From Hofstenia miamia (taxonomy: Eukaryota; Xenacoelomorpha; Acoela), in assembly GCA_004352715.1 (NCBI GenBank), contig SCFE01000062.1, positions 1,743,185-1,807,184 on the forward strand: a stretch of 64,000 bases of DNA. The letters are read 5' to 3'. The translations under genes and the position numbers were made by a program. Of this stretch, positions 46,490 through 59,566 are shown in pieces. Positions within the stretch are counted from its first letter, which is position 1, and every line of letters begins with the position of its first letter. The notes below the pieces were generated by a model. That model was not told the origin of the DNA. It ran no database searches and worked only from the letters and a program-made list of their open reading frames with translations.

Positions 46490-46719
46490 AATAAATATGG
46501 CTATATCTCCCATATATATATTGCTAAAGATCTCGATGTTAGTAATAATCTTTCATCAAATGAACACATTATAAATGCAGTACAACACACTCTAAAGAGT
46601 TCTATAAAATGAAATATACCCTCACAGATATGTCTTAAGAAGCACAAAGAGGCAATTGTATCTTTCAGTTATTCACACTAAGGTACTCCATTGCTCCTTT
46701 ACATGGCAGTGCAACCTAT

Positions 46720-46720
<1 letters not shown>
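46490..46720 (+). mobile_element. LINE RT thumb-region fragment
   Basis: Reads IAKDLDVSNNLSSNEHIINA, then VQHTLKSSIK and CLKKHKEAIVSFSYSH, matching the L-G-V-x-x-D-x-x-L-x-x-x-x-H-I segment of LINE RTs. Ends at a TA array and gap. Confidence 0.6.
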
Positions 46721-46722
<2 letters not shown>

Positions 46723-46753
<31 letters not shown>

Positions 46754-46912
46754 NNNNNNNNNNNNNNNNNNNNNNNNNNNNNNNNNNNNNNNNNNNNNNN
46801 NNNNNNNNNNNNNNNNNNNNNNNNNNNNNNNNNNNNNNNNNNNNNNNNNNNNNNNNNNNNNNNNNNNNNNNNNNNNNNNNNNNNNNNNNNNNNNNNNNNN
46901 NNTATATATATA
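46723..46912. repeat. (TA)n array with 149-n gap
   Basis: TA on both sides of n's at 46754-46902. Confidence 0.9.
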
Positions 46913-47150
46913 AAGGACATACAAAATCACTAGGACGAACAACATCTGTTGAGTAAGAAAATAATATCTGCTCTGAGCTCGTGTTAAAACAGGTATCGGA
47001 GATTGCTCTCATTATTCTATCGCTACCTGCTTGAACTAGTTGGTAATTACAAACAATGGTAAGGAAATGCAGCATTGGGTTATGGAAATCAAATTTTGAT
47101 TCCACTACATCAACATTTACAGTATATGGATTTCCGTCAGACGAATACAT
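46912..47150 (-). CDS. Candidate exon, unknown protein
   Basis: Minus-strand frame reading MYSSDGNPYTVNVDVVESKF, then NPMLHFLTIVCNYQLVQAGS and IMRAISDTCFNTSSEQILFS, with balanced composition unlike random AT-rich text, preceded by acceptor-like CTTATTAAG. A second block near 47280-47335 reads VSTCCENVAGVLKGDGGSA and ends at GTAGTA, but the phase does not join simply. Cys content suggests a secreted or surface protein; no family is recognised. The exon may run into the gap. Confidence 0.3.
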
Positions 47151-47479
47151 GCTTAATAAGTGGATTAAAGCCCTAACAAATATTTTACCAAATTAACCGA
47201 CTCGGAATATGCGTATTGTGAATAACACTAGCCAACATCTGCGAAATTTACAAAAAAGAAAGGTCACTTACTACCTGCAGAACCACCATCACCTTTTAGT
47301 ACACCTGCCACATTTTCGCAGCAAGTCGACACCTTTTTATAAAATCTTATAAATGTGAAATATTTTTTTACTGTTCAATTATTTAACATGAGCAAAATTT
47401 TTAAGTTTTGAAAGTTTTTAGAAATTGAGCTTTGCTAAATTCATATAAAGTAAATAGTTTTTATAAAAAGTGCATAGTA

Positions 47480-48720
47480 TTCTAGATAAATAGCGGCCTG
47501 GCTCAACTCCTTAATAGATGGTAATGATGTTGGATCATAGCTACCTGTGACAGCAAAGCTGCCTCGACAGGAAGGCACAGCAAACGCTGGACTATCGCCT
47601 ATCTTATAAGCCAGAGACAGCGTTTCCTCTCTGTATGACTACCCCATGAGACGCACCCTAACTGATTATAGTAGCAGTCTCGCTAGCAGTGTTTCCACTG
47701 CGTCGCCATTTGTCTCCACATCCCTAAAACAGACAGACTTCTTGACCGTCGCCGTCCCAACATGTACAAGGTACACATGGTGACACCTTCTTGTACCCTG
47801 GGTTTAACGTCTAATGTGGGTATGGGCATCCGTACACTGACGCCCCCGCTGAGTGTTAGCATTACCCAGGAACCACCGTGAGGAGGTACTCTTTGGGACG
47901 CTTTAGGCAAAGCATTTATGGTTTCTGCTTAATAATTTTTTTCATACTATTTCGGAATTCTTTCAGTTTCTTAATTTGCTTAATTTGGTTAGGCAGACTA
48001 TTCCATTGCCTTATACCCTTGTTTATAAATGAGTTTTCTTTGACTTTATGGATTAACCTAGTGATAACGTATTTCTTAGATCGTCTATTGAATGTTTTAC
48101 TAAATTCAGGGAGCTTTATCGTATCATATGGCGGAATTTCGTTAGCGACCTTGAAAAATAATGTAGCAATATTGATTTGTATTAATTGTTGAGAAGGACA
48201 CGTTTCCAAAATACAATTTTTGGTGTTACTAGAATTTCTTTTGCAAACATTTAGGGCTCATTCATATTGCAGCTAAAGTTTTTTTATAGTACACTCCCGT
48301 AATTTAGGTGGCTCATAACAAATGCGTGGAATAGCTGATTTTTTTGCATGAGGAGGTAATAGGTCAGCAACCTGGGAAATAGTTTTTTACCAGCAGCAAT
48401 TTTTTTCTGTGTAGATTAAATGTTCTCGGAAAATGAAAGTTTTGAGTCATTATTTCCAAATATTTGAAAGTATCAATTGCAGAAATAGTTCTATTTTTGA
48501 TAGTCAAATTGTCATTATGCAAAATTGCTTTTTCTCGGCACTAATGTGTAATATGTGCATTGAAAAATAATGACTTATTGACTGGCAGTTGGATTCCACT
48601 TTTTTTATTGCAACATCTAATGACTTGTTGGCGGAGAATATACAAGTATTGTGTGCGTATTGTATAACATTACAATTAGTATAAAAGTTCATATTGTGGC
48701 ATAACTGCATCATTCATCTA
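47480..48720 (-). mobile_element. LINE: RT end, C-terminus and GC-richer 3' UTR
   Basis: Minus strand: VIQYAHNTCIFSANKSLDVA with ISHYFSMHILHISAEKKQF (48504-48713; the active site Y-A-D-D is decayed to YAHN), DTFKYLE, and a C-terminal frame 48209-47916 with SFINKGIRQWNSLPNQIKQI. Beyond the stop, 47890-47480 is distinctly richer in G+C, and a 75-codon frame there has no domain; I read it as 3' UTR of this LINE or a separate SINE-like repeat. Confidence 0.7.
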
Positions 48721-49132
48721 TTTTAATTTCGACATTGGTAATATGAACTCTGTGAATTACAATGATCATTTTATAATGAAACGAATTTAGTTCTTTGTAA
48801 ACTGTGCGATTTTAGCTAAATTATTTCAGTTAATTATTACGCAGTATTTTTGTTATAGTTTAAAAGGTTATTGTACAGAACCTGTCTTATTTACTCATGT
48901 TAGCAACAGTGTACTCTTGTGTAATTTCTTTGTTGCAGTTAATTTGGATCTTCGATTATTCTCAGTAAATTCGTTTTTTTACTTTTTATCGTGACTTTAT
49001 ATTTTAATAAAACTTATGTGTTTCCAAATTCGTTTGGGTAGCTAAAGGGCAGATGTAGTGATGGCCGCGGCAAGTCCGTCTCTATGGGACACCCTGCAGT
49101 TGTCTTAACACCTATGACTATTTGCCATATGG
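48721..49132. other. No gene recognised
   Basis: AT-rich spacer between a LINE and the giant inverted repeat. Confidence 0.4.
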
Positions 49133-49436
49133 ATTGGTCGCCATCTAGTGACGAAATGTTTTTGACAAAACTAAATTGAGCAAATTAATTTTTTGATGAA
49201 ATTTTTATTATTAATTTCTAGTATTTGGGCAAAGAGATATAATTGATTACAAGAAATGTTTTTAACAAAATTAAGGTGAGCAAATACATTTCAACAATGT
49301 TTTTTTGTTAATATGCATGACATTGTTAGCCAAGTAATTAGGGCAATACATCGCATTTGCTGACTAATACATTGTTGAATAATGGAAAATTTCAAAGTCA
49401 TATTACATTTTGCAAAATGAATAATTTTCTTATCCA

Positions 49437-50360
49437 TAAAAATTCCATGCATCTATACAATCACTACAATTTAATTGATTTTTCAGTAATATCCAAAATT
49501 CAAGACTTAAAACATTACAGGCATATGAAATAAAGACTTACATCATAAAGAGCAAACCTATTTTCTGAAAATTAAGTATGGTTTATGTATAAGACGCTAT
49601 TTAATTATATAAATATCCGTAAAAAATTCCATGCATTTCTATTGCTTAGCTAGTCTATGCACAAAATTTAATTTGTTTTCAGGAATCTATACACTATATG
49701 CAAAAGACGAATTTCATTTTTCAAAATGCATTGTTATTTTCATTGTAAAAAATTCCACGCGTTTCTAATGATTAACAACTATACAATCGTTGAAATTTAC
49801 TTCATTTTCGGAAATCTATACACAACATGCAAAGGGTTACATTTGCACTTTTTCAAATACATTGCTATTTTTCTTCGAAAAAATTCCAAACATTCTAATG
49901 ATTAACATCCGCAATCATTGTAATTTTTTGCGTTTTTCACTGGTCTATACATTACATGCAAAGGGTTACATTTTGTTTTTTTTCAAATTCGATACTATTT
50001 CACAGTAAGCATTCCATTCAATTTGTTTTTTGCTAATATCCAATATACACAACGGAAAAATATTTGCCAAACTTAAACATTACAGGATTATGAAATAAAG
50101 ACTTACATGATAAAAGCAATTGCGTCTTTCATTTTTTATAAAATACATTGCTATTTTTTCATTGTAAATATTCCTCATGTTTCTAATGATTAATATCTGA
50201 AATCATTGCAATTAATTCGTTTTCGCCAATGTTTCCTATCCATAAAAAAATTTCATGTTTTAATACATTTTTTCCTAATACAAAATGCAAAATATTCGCC
50301 ATACTTAAAGCTTACAGGCATATGAAATATAGATTTACATGATAAAGGCTATTTCGTTTT
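49437..50360. repeat. One-sided tandem repeat, unit about 125 bp
   Basis: Degenerate units start with AAAAATTCCATGCATTTCTA at about 49437, 49620, 49744, 49877, 50001, 50162 and 50245 and share TCTATACACTACATGCAAAG, GGGTTACATTT and ACATTGCTATTTTTC. The right arm holds only about one unit (53340-53400), so the left arm has expanded or the right has collapsed. Confidence 0.75.
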
Positions 50361-51424
50361 CCAAATAAATTATACATGCGATGCTATTAGTAGGATGTTT
50401 ACATATACATGCTTTCATTAATACACTATAATGATATTAGTTTTATGAAATGGTTTTTTCTCTGCATTTCTTTTTGGTTTATACAGATTTTCAGGGGATG
50501 TACACGTTTGCTGACTGTTACATCTTTTGTTGACTTTGCATGTTTTTCACTTTATTTGGTTTATAACGCTTGCTCACAGTCTTGATATCTTTTCCATTTT
50601 ATTGTGTAGTTGCCATAGAAATGAGAATGCGTTTTTCCAGGCAATTCACCATTCTTCTAGTTGATGTATTGCTACACACTTGATTCCCCTTTGCTGGATA
50701 TGATTTCCAATCATTAAATTAGTCAACTCCATGTTTAGATCGCCTTATAAACCTACAAATGCTTGTAAATATTGTATTATTAAACCATAAAAAATATCAC
50801 ATTGTATTTAGAAGATGGATCACCAAGAATTTTGAGAAAATTACAAAATAATAATTTATAGGTGAAAAACAACATCTATAAAATTGCTTAACTGCTGTAT
50901 AAACTCTGCTATGACTTGAAAAATTTAATACATATTCAGTTAATATCATCCTAATGGTACAACAAAGCGGAAATCAATGTGCATAATTTATAGTTTCAGT
51001 AAGCTACTAGTTAACACTAGAACTCCGAACCGGTTATTTGTGACCATTTTTAATGCAATTGTTAAACAACTACTTCCCTGTATAATTCATTATGTATAAT
51101 TTAGTTTGAAGTGGTAATTTAAAAACATATTTGATTAAACGTGAAATATTTAATATAAATGGGTTATGAATACCAAAGTATTGTTATACTTTGTTATTTG
51201 CATGTAGATGCATTTGAAACCAAAACGCATTGCCTTCAATCTTTGAGTTTTTGAGATCGCCTTCTAAATGTACAAATGCTTGTATATAGTGTATTATTAA
51301 AAAAATAAAAAATATAGGCGCATGGTATTTTAAAGATAGATTGCTAAGAATTTTGAGAAAATTGCAAACTAATATTTTGTAAGCATAGGAGCTCTACAAT
51401 ATCAGCTGTATGCCAAGTGTTATA

Positions 51425-52302
51425 TACCAGAAATATTAAGATCACATGAAATATTGCAAATTAGTACAATAGATGAAAGCAAAAATATTAAATTCAGGGG
51501 ATCAAAGGCGTACCAATGTTTCTATGTGTAGATGTATTTCAAGATCTAAACCAAAGCCCCTGCTTTACATGTATTTTGAGATTGAAATCAATGCAAAGTA
51601 TCAGCTTGCCAGGGCTAACAATTCAGTTAAGATATATCCGCCATCACTTCATTTAGATTGTTGACTATGACTCCATGATAATATATGAATTTGACAAGTA
51701 GGATTTAACCCCATATTACTCAAGATAACAAAAAGTATAAAATCACTTAAAAATGCTTCAGTTATTGATGGAAATAGGAAACTTAATAACTGTTCAAGGA
51801 ATAAATTCACCCCAGCACTGTCATGCAAATTCTGAAAACCCAATTTAATTGCATATTTGGTAAAATTCAACAATAACATAGCTGTATAATAAAAAACTGA
51901 ATTCAAAGAATCAATTTCATAGCTGAGTGTAAAACATGGCTAAATTGACCAAGCTTTCACTTCAATTTACCCTTGTCAACCAGAATAACCATGAATTTGA
52001 CATATACTTTAACATAATATAAAAGAAACGGTTTTTTATACAAAAGCATCACCAACCATAATGTAAAATAAATAGCTGACACACGTCAGAACTTTAAAAA
52101 TTCAATATTATTTAATTATTTATTATCTGAGTAATTTTTCACAAATTTCTTCATTTTTACCAAATTCACTGCTCCATTTTCGTTTTTGAGCTGTGTTGGT
52201 TAGTTATTATAATCTCCATGAAAACTAGAACATGGCGTTTTTAACTCTTGTATTTTAATTGAGCATATATTAATATTTGTAGTTCTTAGAAATATGTAAC
52301 CT
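51425..52302. other. Core of the giant inverted repeat
   Basis: About 880 bp of unique sequence between the arms. Two short frames (51473-51664 plus, 51649-51906 minus) have no recognised motif. Confidence 0.6.
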
Positions 52303-53707
52303 AACACTTGGCATACAGCTGATATTGTAGAGCTCCTATGCTTACAAAATATTAGTTTGCAATTTTCTCAAAATTCTTAGCAATCTATCTTTAAAATACC
52401 ATGCGCCTATATTTTTTATGTTTGAATAATACACTATTTACAAGCATTTGTACATTTAGAAGGCGATCTCAAAAACTCAAAGATTGAAGGAAATACGTTT
52501 TGGTTTCAAATGCATCTACATGCAAATAACAAGGTATAACAATAGTTTGGTATTCATAACCCATTTATATTAAATATTTCACGTTTAATCAAATATGTTT
52601 TTAAATTACCACTTCAAACTAAATTATACATAATGAATTATACAGGGAAGTAGTTGTTTAACAATTGCATTAAAAACGGTCACAAATAACCGGTTCGGAG
52701 TTCTAGTGTTAACTAGTAGCTTACTGAAACTATAAATTATGCACATTGATTTTTGCTTTTTTGTACTATTAGGATGATATTAACTGAATATGTATTAAAT
52801 TTTTCAAGTCATAGCAGAGTTTATACAGCAGTTAAGCAATTTTATAGATGTTGTTTTTCACCTATAAATTATTATTTTGTAATTTTCTCAAAATTCTTGG
52901 TGATCCATCTTCTAAAAACAATGTGATATTTTTTATGGTTCAATAATACAATATTTACAAGCATTTGTAGGTTTATAAGGCGATCTAAACATGGAGTTGA
53001 CTAATTTAATGATTGGAAATCATATCCAGCAAAGGGGAATCAAGTGTGTAGCAATACATCAACTAGAAGAATGGTGAATTGCCTGGAAAAACGCATTCTC
53101 ATTTCTATGTCAACGACACAATATAATTGAAAAGATATCAAGACTGTGAGCAAGAGTCATAAACCAAATAAAGTGAAAAACATGCAATGTCAACAAAAGA
53201 TGTAACAGTCAGCAAACGTGTACATCCCTTGAAAATCCAAATAAACCAAAAAGAAATGCAGAAAAAAACCGTTGTGTAAAACTAATATCGTAATAGTGTA
53301 TTAATGAAAGCATGTATATGTAAAAATGCTACTAATAGCATCACATTGGATATTAATGAAAAACGAATTAAATTGTAGTGATTGTATAGATGCATGGAAT
53401 TTTTTATGGATAAAAAAATTATTCATTTTGCAAAACATAATATGACTTTGAATTTTTCCATTATTCAACAATGTATTAGTGAGCAAATGCGATGTATTTC
53501 CCTAATTACTTGGCTAACAATGTCATGCATATTAACAAAAAACATTGTTGAAAATGTATTTGCTCACCTTAATTTTGTTAAAAACATTTCTTGTCATCAA
53601 TTATATCTCCTTGCCCAAATACTAGAAATTAAAAACAAAAATTTAATCAAAAAATTAATTTGCTCATTTGTTTTGGCAAAAATATTTTCACTAGATGGCG
53701 TCCAATA

Positions 53708-55084
53708 GAATCCTTTCATATCCACATAGCAATACAACTTATTGCGTGAGACCATAAAAATCCAGTTTTGCCTTTGAAAAAATATTTGCATCCCTATATT
53801 ATGTTTTATTAGTTTCAAGCTTATTGACAAGCTAGTCAAAGCATTATTTTAGTAATGACATGTAAATAATGGAATTAATATCCCATTAGTTGGGGTATTT
53901 ATGTGAATATGATCTTACAATATGCTTGAAAAAATTTATTGTACAGCTAAAAACCAGGAGAACCTCTATAAATTTACCTTAGTGTTTTGTGGTGTTCTGC
54001 AACAATTTGTCCATGACCTCATCTCTTGACATAATCTATTTATTACTTGTAATTTAGCTGAATTAATTTTAATTTTCCCATATCTCTAAGTTAACTCAGG
54101 CATTGGCAACCTTTTCATCAGAATTGGTAACCATTTCAGTCCCTAAATTCAAAAAAGCTTAGAGCACAAAAACAATTAAATATGCTGGTACTAAGTTGTC
54201 AAGTCTGTTTCAAAATCTATGCTTTGATATTTGAACATTGTATTATAATTTAGTAATTAATTTATTATAACTTTAATAGCTGCATCACTCCAAGTGAATG
54301 ATGTTAAAACAACCCATGCACAAGACTTCCTAACACAAAATGACAGAGCATGTAACCCAATGAGCATGTGATTAGTAGAAGGATTGATAAATAAATTAGT
54401 CCTCACATTGTTGTTTTGAAGACATGGCAGCTATTGCTCCTAGATCAGCATGTTGCTATCAAGAGGGCCTAAGTAATTTCATTCAGAAATTGCTATTATA
54501 ACAAATACAATTATAGTTTAAATTTGTTTATTAATCTTTAAGGGTGATAATTGATAGAAAGTTTCAGAATTATTTCTTTAGCAAATTGGTTGAGCTATAT
54601 GAACAACATTTTACTGAATTACTTAGTGACTCCAAGTGCACAAATTGACCCACCAATTGTATAGTTCTAAATGAGCAACTTTAGGCTAGATAATTAATCC
54701 TGATTTTTGTTGTTGAACTGCTGTGATTTCAATTGATTATTGTTGGTCAACAAAAATTTATGAGAAATGTTATTCATGTAGCATATTCTTAGGAATACAA
54801 ATATTAACACTAAATTGAAATGCACAAATGTTATGTAAAGGATACCACATTTAATAGCCAATTTATTAACTTCAATAAATCCTAATTCAGAAAATTAAGA
54901 GACATTTGCAAACAAAAAAAATGTCATAATTTAATGTTTGAGGCATTTGACAAAATTCAAAAGCTGCACAATTAGGATTACCAAGGAATTTCATTCCATG
55001 ATAGTTGAACTATCTTTCTTACCACAGAATATACATGAATTTTAGATGCATAAAGTAAAAATTACATTACATGTCCAGTAGTAT
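53708..55084. other. No gene recognised
   Basis: AT-rich. Text near 54310-54370 (NDVKTTHAQDFLTQNDRACN) might be LINE-derived, but this is not secure. Confidence 0.4.
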
Positions 55085-55560
55085 ACTCTTAAGATTCAGT
55101 ATTAGGGCCAATTCCCTTTTTAGTTTTCTCTCTGATCATGTACCTGTTAATCTTTACTATAGCATTGTCAAATACAGAGATGACACAATGACTATTACTC
55201 CTTAGCAACTAAATTTGAAAATGTTGATGTCTTGTGTAAGATTAACTGCATGGTTTCAAGTGTTCAGATAAAATGAACTTGTTCTATGATGAAGAAAAAA
55301 TGCAACTATTTGTAAAAAATGAAAAAGTTAGCTTTCAATTTGCTTTAAATATATTTTTTATCACATTTAAGTCCATCATTGATCATGTATTTGTGCCAGA
55401 CAGTATATTTGGCAACTATGAGATGATAAAACTTATTTCACTACTTGTTCAATCAAAACATAAGTTTTGTGTTTTGAATCCCACAAACAATATGACCTCC
55501 TCCATTTCCTACACAGAATGTACAAAAAGTAATATTGACTTATGAATATGTTATGTGAAT
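55085..55560 (+). mobile_element. LINE reverse transcriptase remnant
   Basis: Reads SVLGPIPFLVFSDHVPVN and YYSIVKYRDDTMTI (active-site box Y-x-D-D, about 55160-55190), then WFQVFR and NELVL before a frame 55273-55545 with no further catalytic text. Motif B (P-Q-G) is decayed. Plus strand, inactive. Confidence 0.55.
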
Positions 55561-56339
55561 TTTTCACATAACTATTGTGAACCTGACCTTTATAGAAATA
55601 ATGATATTTGCTATGATATTGTGTATTCAGGTTTATGTTAAATTCCTTCATTAGAATTGGCGATTGTAATCCCCTTTGGATCTCACCACAAATCAAAATG
55701 TTAAATATTAAGCAACAGAATGCGTATAAAGCTGGAAGTTTATGTTCTTGAAGAACTTTTGTAGCCCAAAATTCAGTAGCAAATCATACAATCCAAACAA
55801 ACAATGATATGAGTAGTAACAACAGAAACATGTAGAGTATAGGTAATTCAACAAGCGTTCAGGATGATTTGCACAATATTGCATGATGTTCTCTAGTGTA
55901 GAATCACTGGGTTGAATCTGGAGAGAACTATGCCACAAGACTTAATATCAAAGCAGGTCACTTAGGTGAACATAACCTAGAGCAACAGTGATTCTAACTA
56001 AGTACAAGAGAACACAATTGAACTAAACTTTTTTCTCTATTTACAAATGCTTTGGTGTGTCTTATATACAATGTGTATTAACAATATGTACAAACATACA
56101 AACAACTAGTCACTAGTAAATATGAAAAGTGCGTGAACTGGCTGATACTAGAAAACAGTAACTGCTGATTCTACACTAGCAAGTGAAAATGGCATATGGA
56201 AAAGTCAGATGATGCATATACCTGAAATACCATTTTGGCTCATTTGCTCAAGCAATTTGAAGTCTTTCATGTCATAGATTACCTAAATGCCAGAGAAAAT
56301 CAGGAAGCCCACCTTCATTTATAAAAAAGACATGATAAG
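55561..56339. other. No gene recognised
   Basis: AT-rich sequence between two LINE remnants; could be the unrecognisable remainder of one. Confidence 0.35.
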
Positions 56340-57510
56340 ATTGGCTGAACATTGTTTGATATTCTGAATTGTTTAATCATTTGAAGATTGCGCATGTCAA
56401 ACCTATTTCAAAATCTAAAATGTAAATGGAAACCAAATATAGGCTTATATCTCTGTTGCTAATTCCACCCAAAGTATTGGAAAATCATGTTAAGCAATCA
56501 CTAACACTCTTAATAAAAGATACTCAGGATAACTCATAATTCACTGATATTGCTTCTGGATTGCATTACAAAAGAGTTGTTCATCAATGAAAATGTTGGA
56601 GCTCTCATTGAAAGCTTTGATCTCAAGAAAGCATTTGATCACATATCTCACAACAAGCTGCTACAAAAACTAGCAAATTTATTCAATTAACCATGTGCTA
56701 TTTAAATAGTAGGTACATGCTAGTTGTTTTTGGGTGTCAATATAGCAAGTTAGTTGAGATATTGCCAAGAGTTCCTCAAGGATCAATATTAGGTCCTCTA
56801 CAATTTTCTATCTAATGGATCCTTCATGCTTACATGAAAAGAATATAATTGAAAAGTATGCAGCATGTCACAGCCATTACTACAATTGATGAAAATATTT
56901 TCAATGCTAGCCAAACTGAATACCAACCTATTGAATAATGGAAATCTCCGAATAATATGGTGATTAATCTTAGCAAATCAAAAAAGATAATAATTTTAAA
57001 ATATCCTAGAAATATGACCAACATTTCTCTATCTAAGCATGATCAAATCATATTTCTGGGGTTGGATTTGCATTCATTATTAAAATGAAACTCACACATA
57101 TGCCAAATAATTAATCCAGCATCCAGAGACCCTCACATACTATGTAGTCTTACTGATTTAAACATGAATCCTTATCACAAAAAGGATTTACTATTTGACA
57201 ATTAAGTCTGTGTTTACATATGCCTGCCTGATATGGATATCCTTATCTAATAATTTTGAAGGCATGCTCAAAAAAGTTAAGAGCCATTCAAATCTTGCAG
57301 ACATCAGTAGCACTCTTACTATTCACAGATAAAACTTGAATTATATACAGATGTTTTTGAAAATACAAATGAACATCCACTTCATCATATATTGCCCAAA
57401 TGAATGGTTAGCTCTCAACAATATTTATATGAGAAATTCAAATCCACAAGAAGCAAGACACAATTTTTCTACATTAATCAATCTTGTAATTCTTAAATTT
57501 TGATATTACT
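56340..57510 (+). mobile_element. LINE reverse transcriptase remnant
   Basis: Motif A SFDLKKAFDHISHNKLLQKL (from about 56613), motif B VPQGSILGPLQFSI (56771 on), IEKYAA in place of the active site (about 56850), MVINLSKSKKIIILKYP (about 56958-57008), IIFLGLDLHSLLK (about 57045) and ARHNFSTLINLVIL-like text near 57460. Frames change and the catalytic Asp pair is gone. Confidence 0.7.
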
Positions 57511-57939
57511 ATGTGTTACTATATATCTATCTATTTACTAAATCTCTAAATGAAATCTCTATGCTCTGCTTACTCTCACAAGTGACTGAAAGTAGCATAG
57601 TCTTTTAAATAACATTGCCAAAGTGGCATTTTGATGAATTTTCATTATAAGGTCTTTATTTATGTTCTTTACTTTTCCCCACATTATCAGAAAGCTATTA
57701 ATTTCTTAATGATTGGCTCTGTCTTGTTCTTCACTTTGCTGATGTTTGTTTCATTGCTATTGTACCTCAACTATGACATTAATGATGTTATTTTGAGATG
57801 GAAGTGAATGTTTTGTGACTTACACTCTGTTCAAGTACAAGAAAGATCGATATTTAGCATTAAAGCTGCTTAAGATTTCCATAAAATCTACCTCACATTC
57901 ATTGCACTTCCACAGGCCCAAAAGCTGAAGTGGACACAA

Positions 57940-58327
57940 GCAGTGTCAAACTTAGTCTTCAACATGATGAGACCTAGTACAGGCCAAACACTAACAAACC
58001 ATGAACATGAAATTTGTTTGAAAAGCCAACACAACCCAAACACAAACATTAATTTTTCAAAAAAACATGGCTGAACATGAAAAAACACGAATTAATTTTC
58101 CTTCCTAATCCTAACTTCTAATTGCAGACAGAGGCTTCTATTGTCAAGTACTGTATTGAATTGGATAATCATAACCAGAATTCACAAACATTGAAACAAT
58201 ACATTAAAGTACAACATGAACTTAAACATGAACACAAATCACTGCAACCAACCTGACTAGAAACATGAGCATGTTCATGTCATGTTTGTGTTTGTGTCGT
58301 TTTCATTTCATGATTAAACACCCCTAG
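57940..58327. mobile_element. hAT-like MITE with CATGAACATG motifs
   Basis: The right end, on the complement, reads TAGGGGTGTTTAATCATGAA, typical of hAT-type termini; a possible left end CAGTGTCAAACTT is at 57941. Words CATGAACATG and AACATGA recur throughout. No transposase frame. Confidence 0.45.
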
Positions 58328-58511
58328 TGGATACTGCAGTTTGCATAGGGTAATGAGAAGTATGTTATGGAATAATTCATATCACATACTAGCCATTTAC
58401 TTAATTGTACACAAATTTATTGATGTAAACTATACTCATGACCCTATTTTGAATCATTTCTTTTTATACATGGTTGATTTTTAGTTTTAATTCCTCTTGT
58501 AGTGAAGAATG

Positions 58512-58581
58512 CACTACCACTATTATTACCACTGCCACTAGCACTACCATTACTACTACTACCATCACCAATACCACTAAA
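58512..58581. repeat. (ACY)n trinucleotide repeat
   Basis: Interrupted ACT/ACC/ATT triplets. Confidence 0.8.
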
Positions 58582-58663
58582 CAAATATTCCGATCCTTAA
58601 AAAACAAAAACATCACGTTCTTAGTATACATATTATATTACAAACTCTATGCAAAATATTGCA

Positions 58664-58670
<7 letters not shown>

Positions 58671-58696
<26 letters not shown>
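58671..58696. repeat. (TA)n microsatellite
   Basis: TA array at the left edge of the GTGGCAT-bounded segment. Confidence 0.9.
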
Positions 58697-59548
58697 TGTG
58701 GCATCAATATGAAATCAGTGAGCAGTCCTAAGTCCCTATCATTCGAGGGATTTGTCTTGAAGCATGGATTTACTGAAGCTCAAGTATAATAATTAACTCC
58801 TCCTGCTATAGTACCCCTTACTAATAAAAGTAAAAATTTAACAAGAGATCGTGAAAGGGAAGAGTGGCCAGACTTGACTGACCAGAAATAGATAAGCTGG
58901 TGAAATAGTCACATAAGACTAGAGCCCTAATAAAGAAAAGGAAAAGAGAGGCCCTAATATTATTAGGTGCAGTGAGTGAAAACTACGTGCTAAGTAAAAA
59001 ACCTAAGCTCAGTGCATTTTTCATCTCATGCAATTTAGGTGGTAGCAATAATAACCAATTTAGTTAATGAATGAAATGCATAATGAATAAAAGCACCTAA
59101 CCATTGGCCTAACCCGAAGTTAAGGGTAGTGCTAAAGTTGATGTACCACGTCTAGGCTACCTTTAACTACGTGGAAGTTTTTTAGAAAAGCATAATTTAG
59201 ATAGAGCAAAGTCAAAATTAAAACTGAACCGAGTTTATTGAAAAAGGAAACATAATAAATAATTCACACCAATACATAGGAACAACAATCGGTATCAAAA
59301 ACATAATTACATACTGTTGTAAACGTAAGTAAATATCCGACTGGTACAATAATAAGTAGTCTGCAACGGTTATATTTCCCGCATTAGATTATCATAAATA
59401 TTCAAACTAAAAATATATAGCACCATTTCATATCGTCCAATTGTTAATTGCAATAATTTGGTAATTCCCAAAATTGAAATTAATAATTGCATTTTCTATA
59501 CAAAATAATGAGAGATGGAAAGTTTTGAATTTCTTTATGCCACAATAT
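58697..59548. mobile_element. TA-array-bounded segment with ATTGTGGCAT ends
   Basis: Left edge ATATTGTGGCATCAATATG and right edge TTATGCCACAATATAT are inverted around about 850 bp of non-coding sequence, with TA arrays on both outer sides. The pattern suggests an element that inserted into a TA microsatellite, or a pair of microsatellite-linked ends. The interior has no frame above 60 codons. Confidence 0.45.
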
Positions 59549-59566
59549 ATATATATATATATATTC
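59547..59566. repeat. (TA)n microsatellite
   Basis: TA array between the GTGGCAT segment and a Tc1-like terminus. Confidence 0.85.

Larger units (their letters stand above)
49133..53707. mobile_element. Giant inverted-repeat element, 4.6 kb
   Basis: Two long arms are inverted copies: about 49133-49473 with 53371-53707, and about 50361-51424 with 52303-53340. Both tips carry CGCCATCTAGTGA. Examples inside: GGATCACCAAGAATTTTGAG (50818) returns inverted near 52897, and GCTGTATGCCAAGTGTTA (51408) returns inverted near 52307. Arms are interrupted by few differences. The core is non-coding as far as I can see, and neither arm encodes a recognisable transposase. Such architecture fits a foldback/giant-MITE element or a palindromic duplication. 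Confidence 0.85.
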
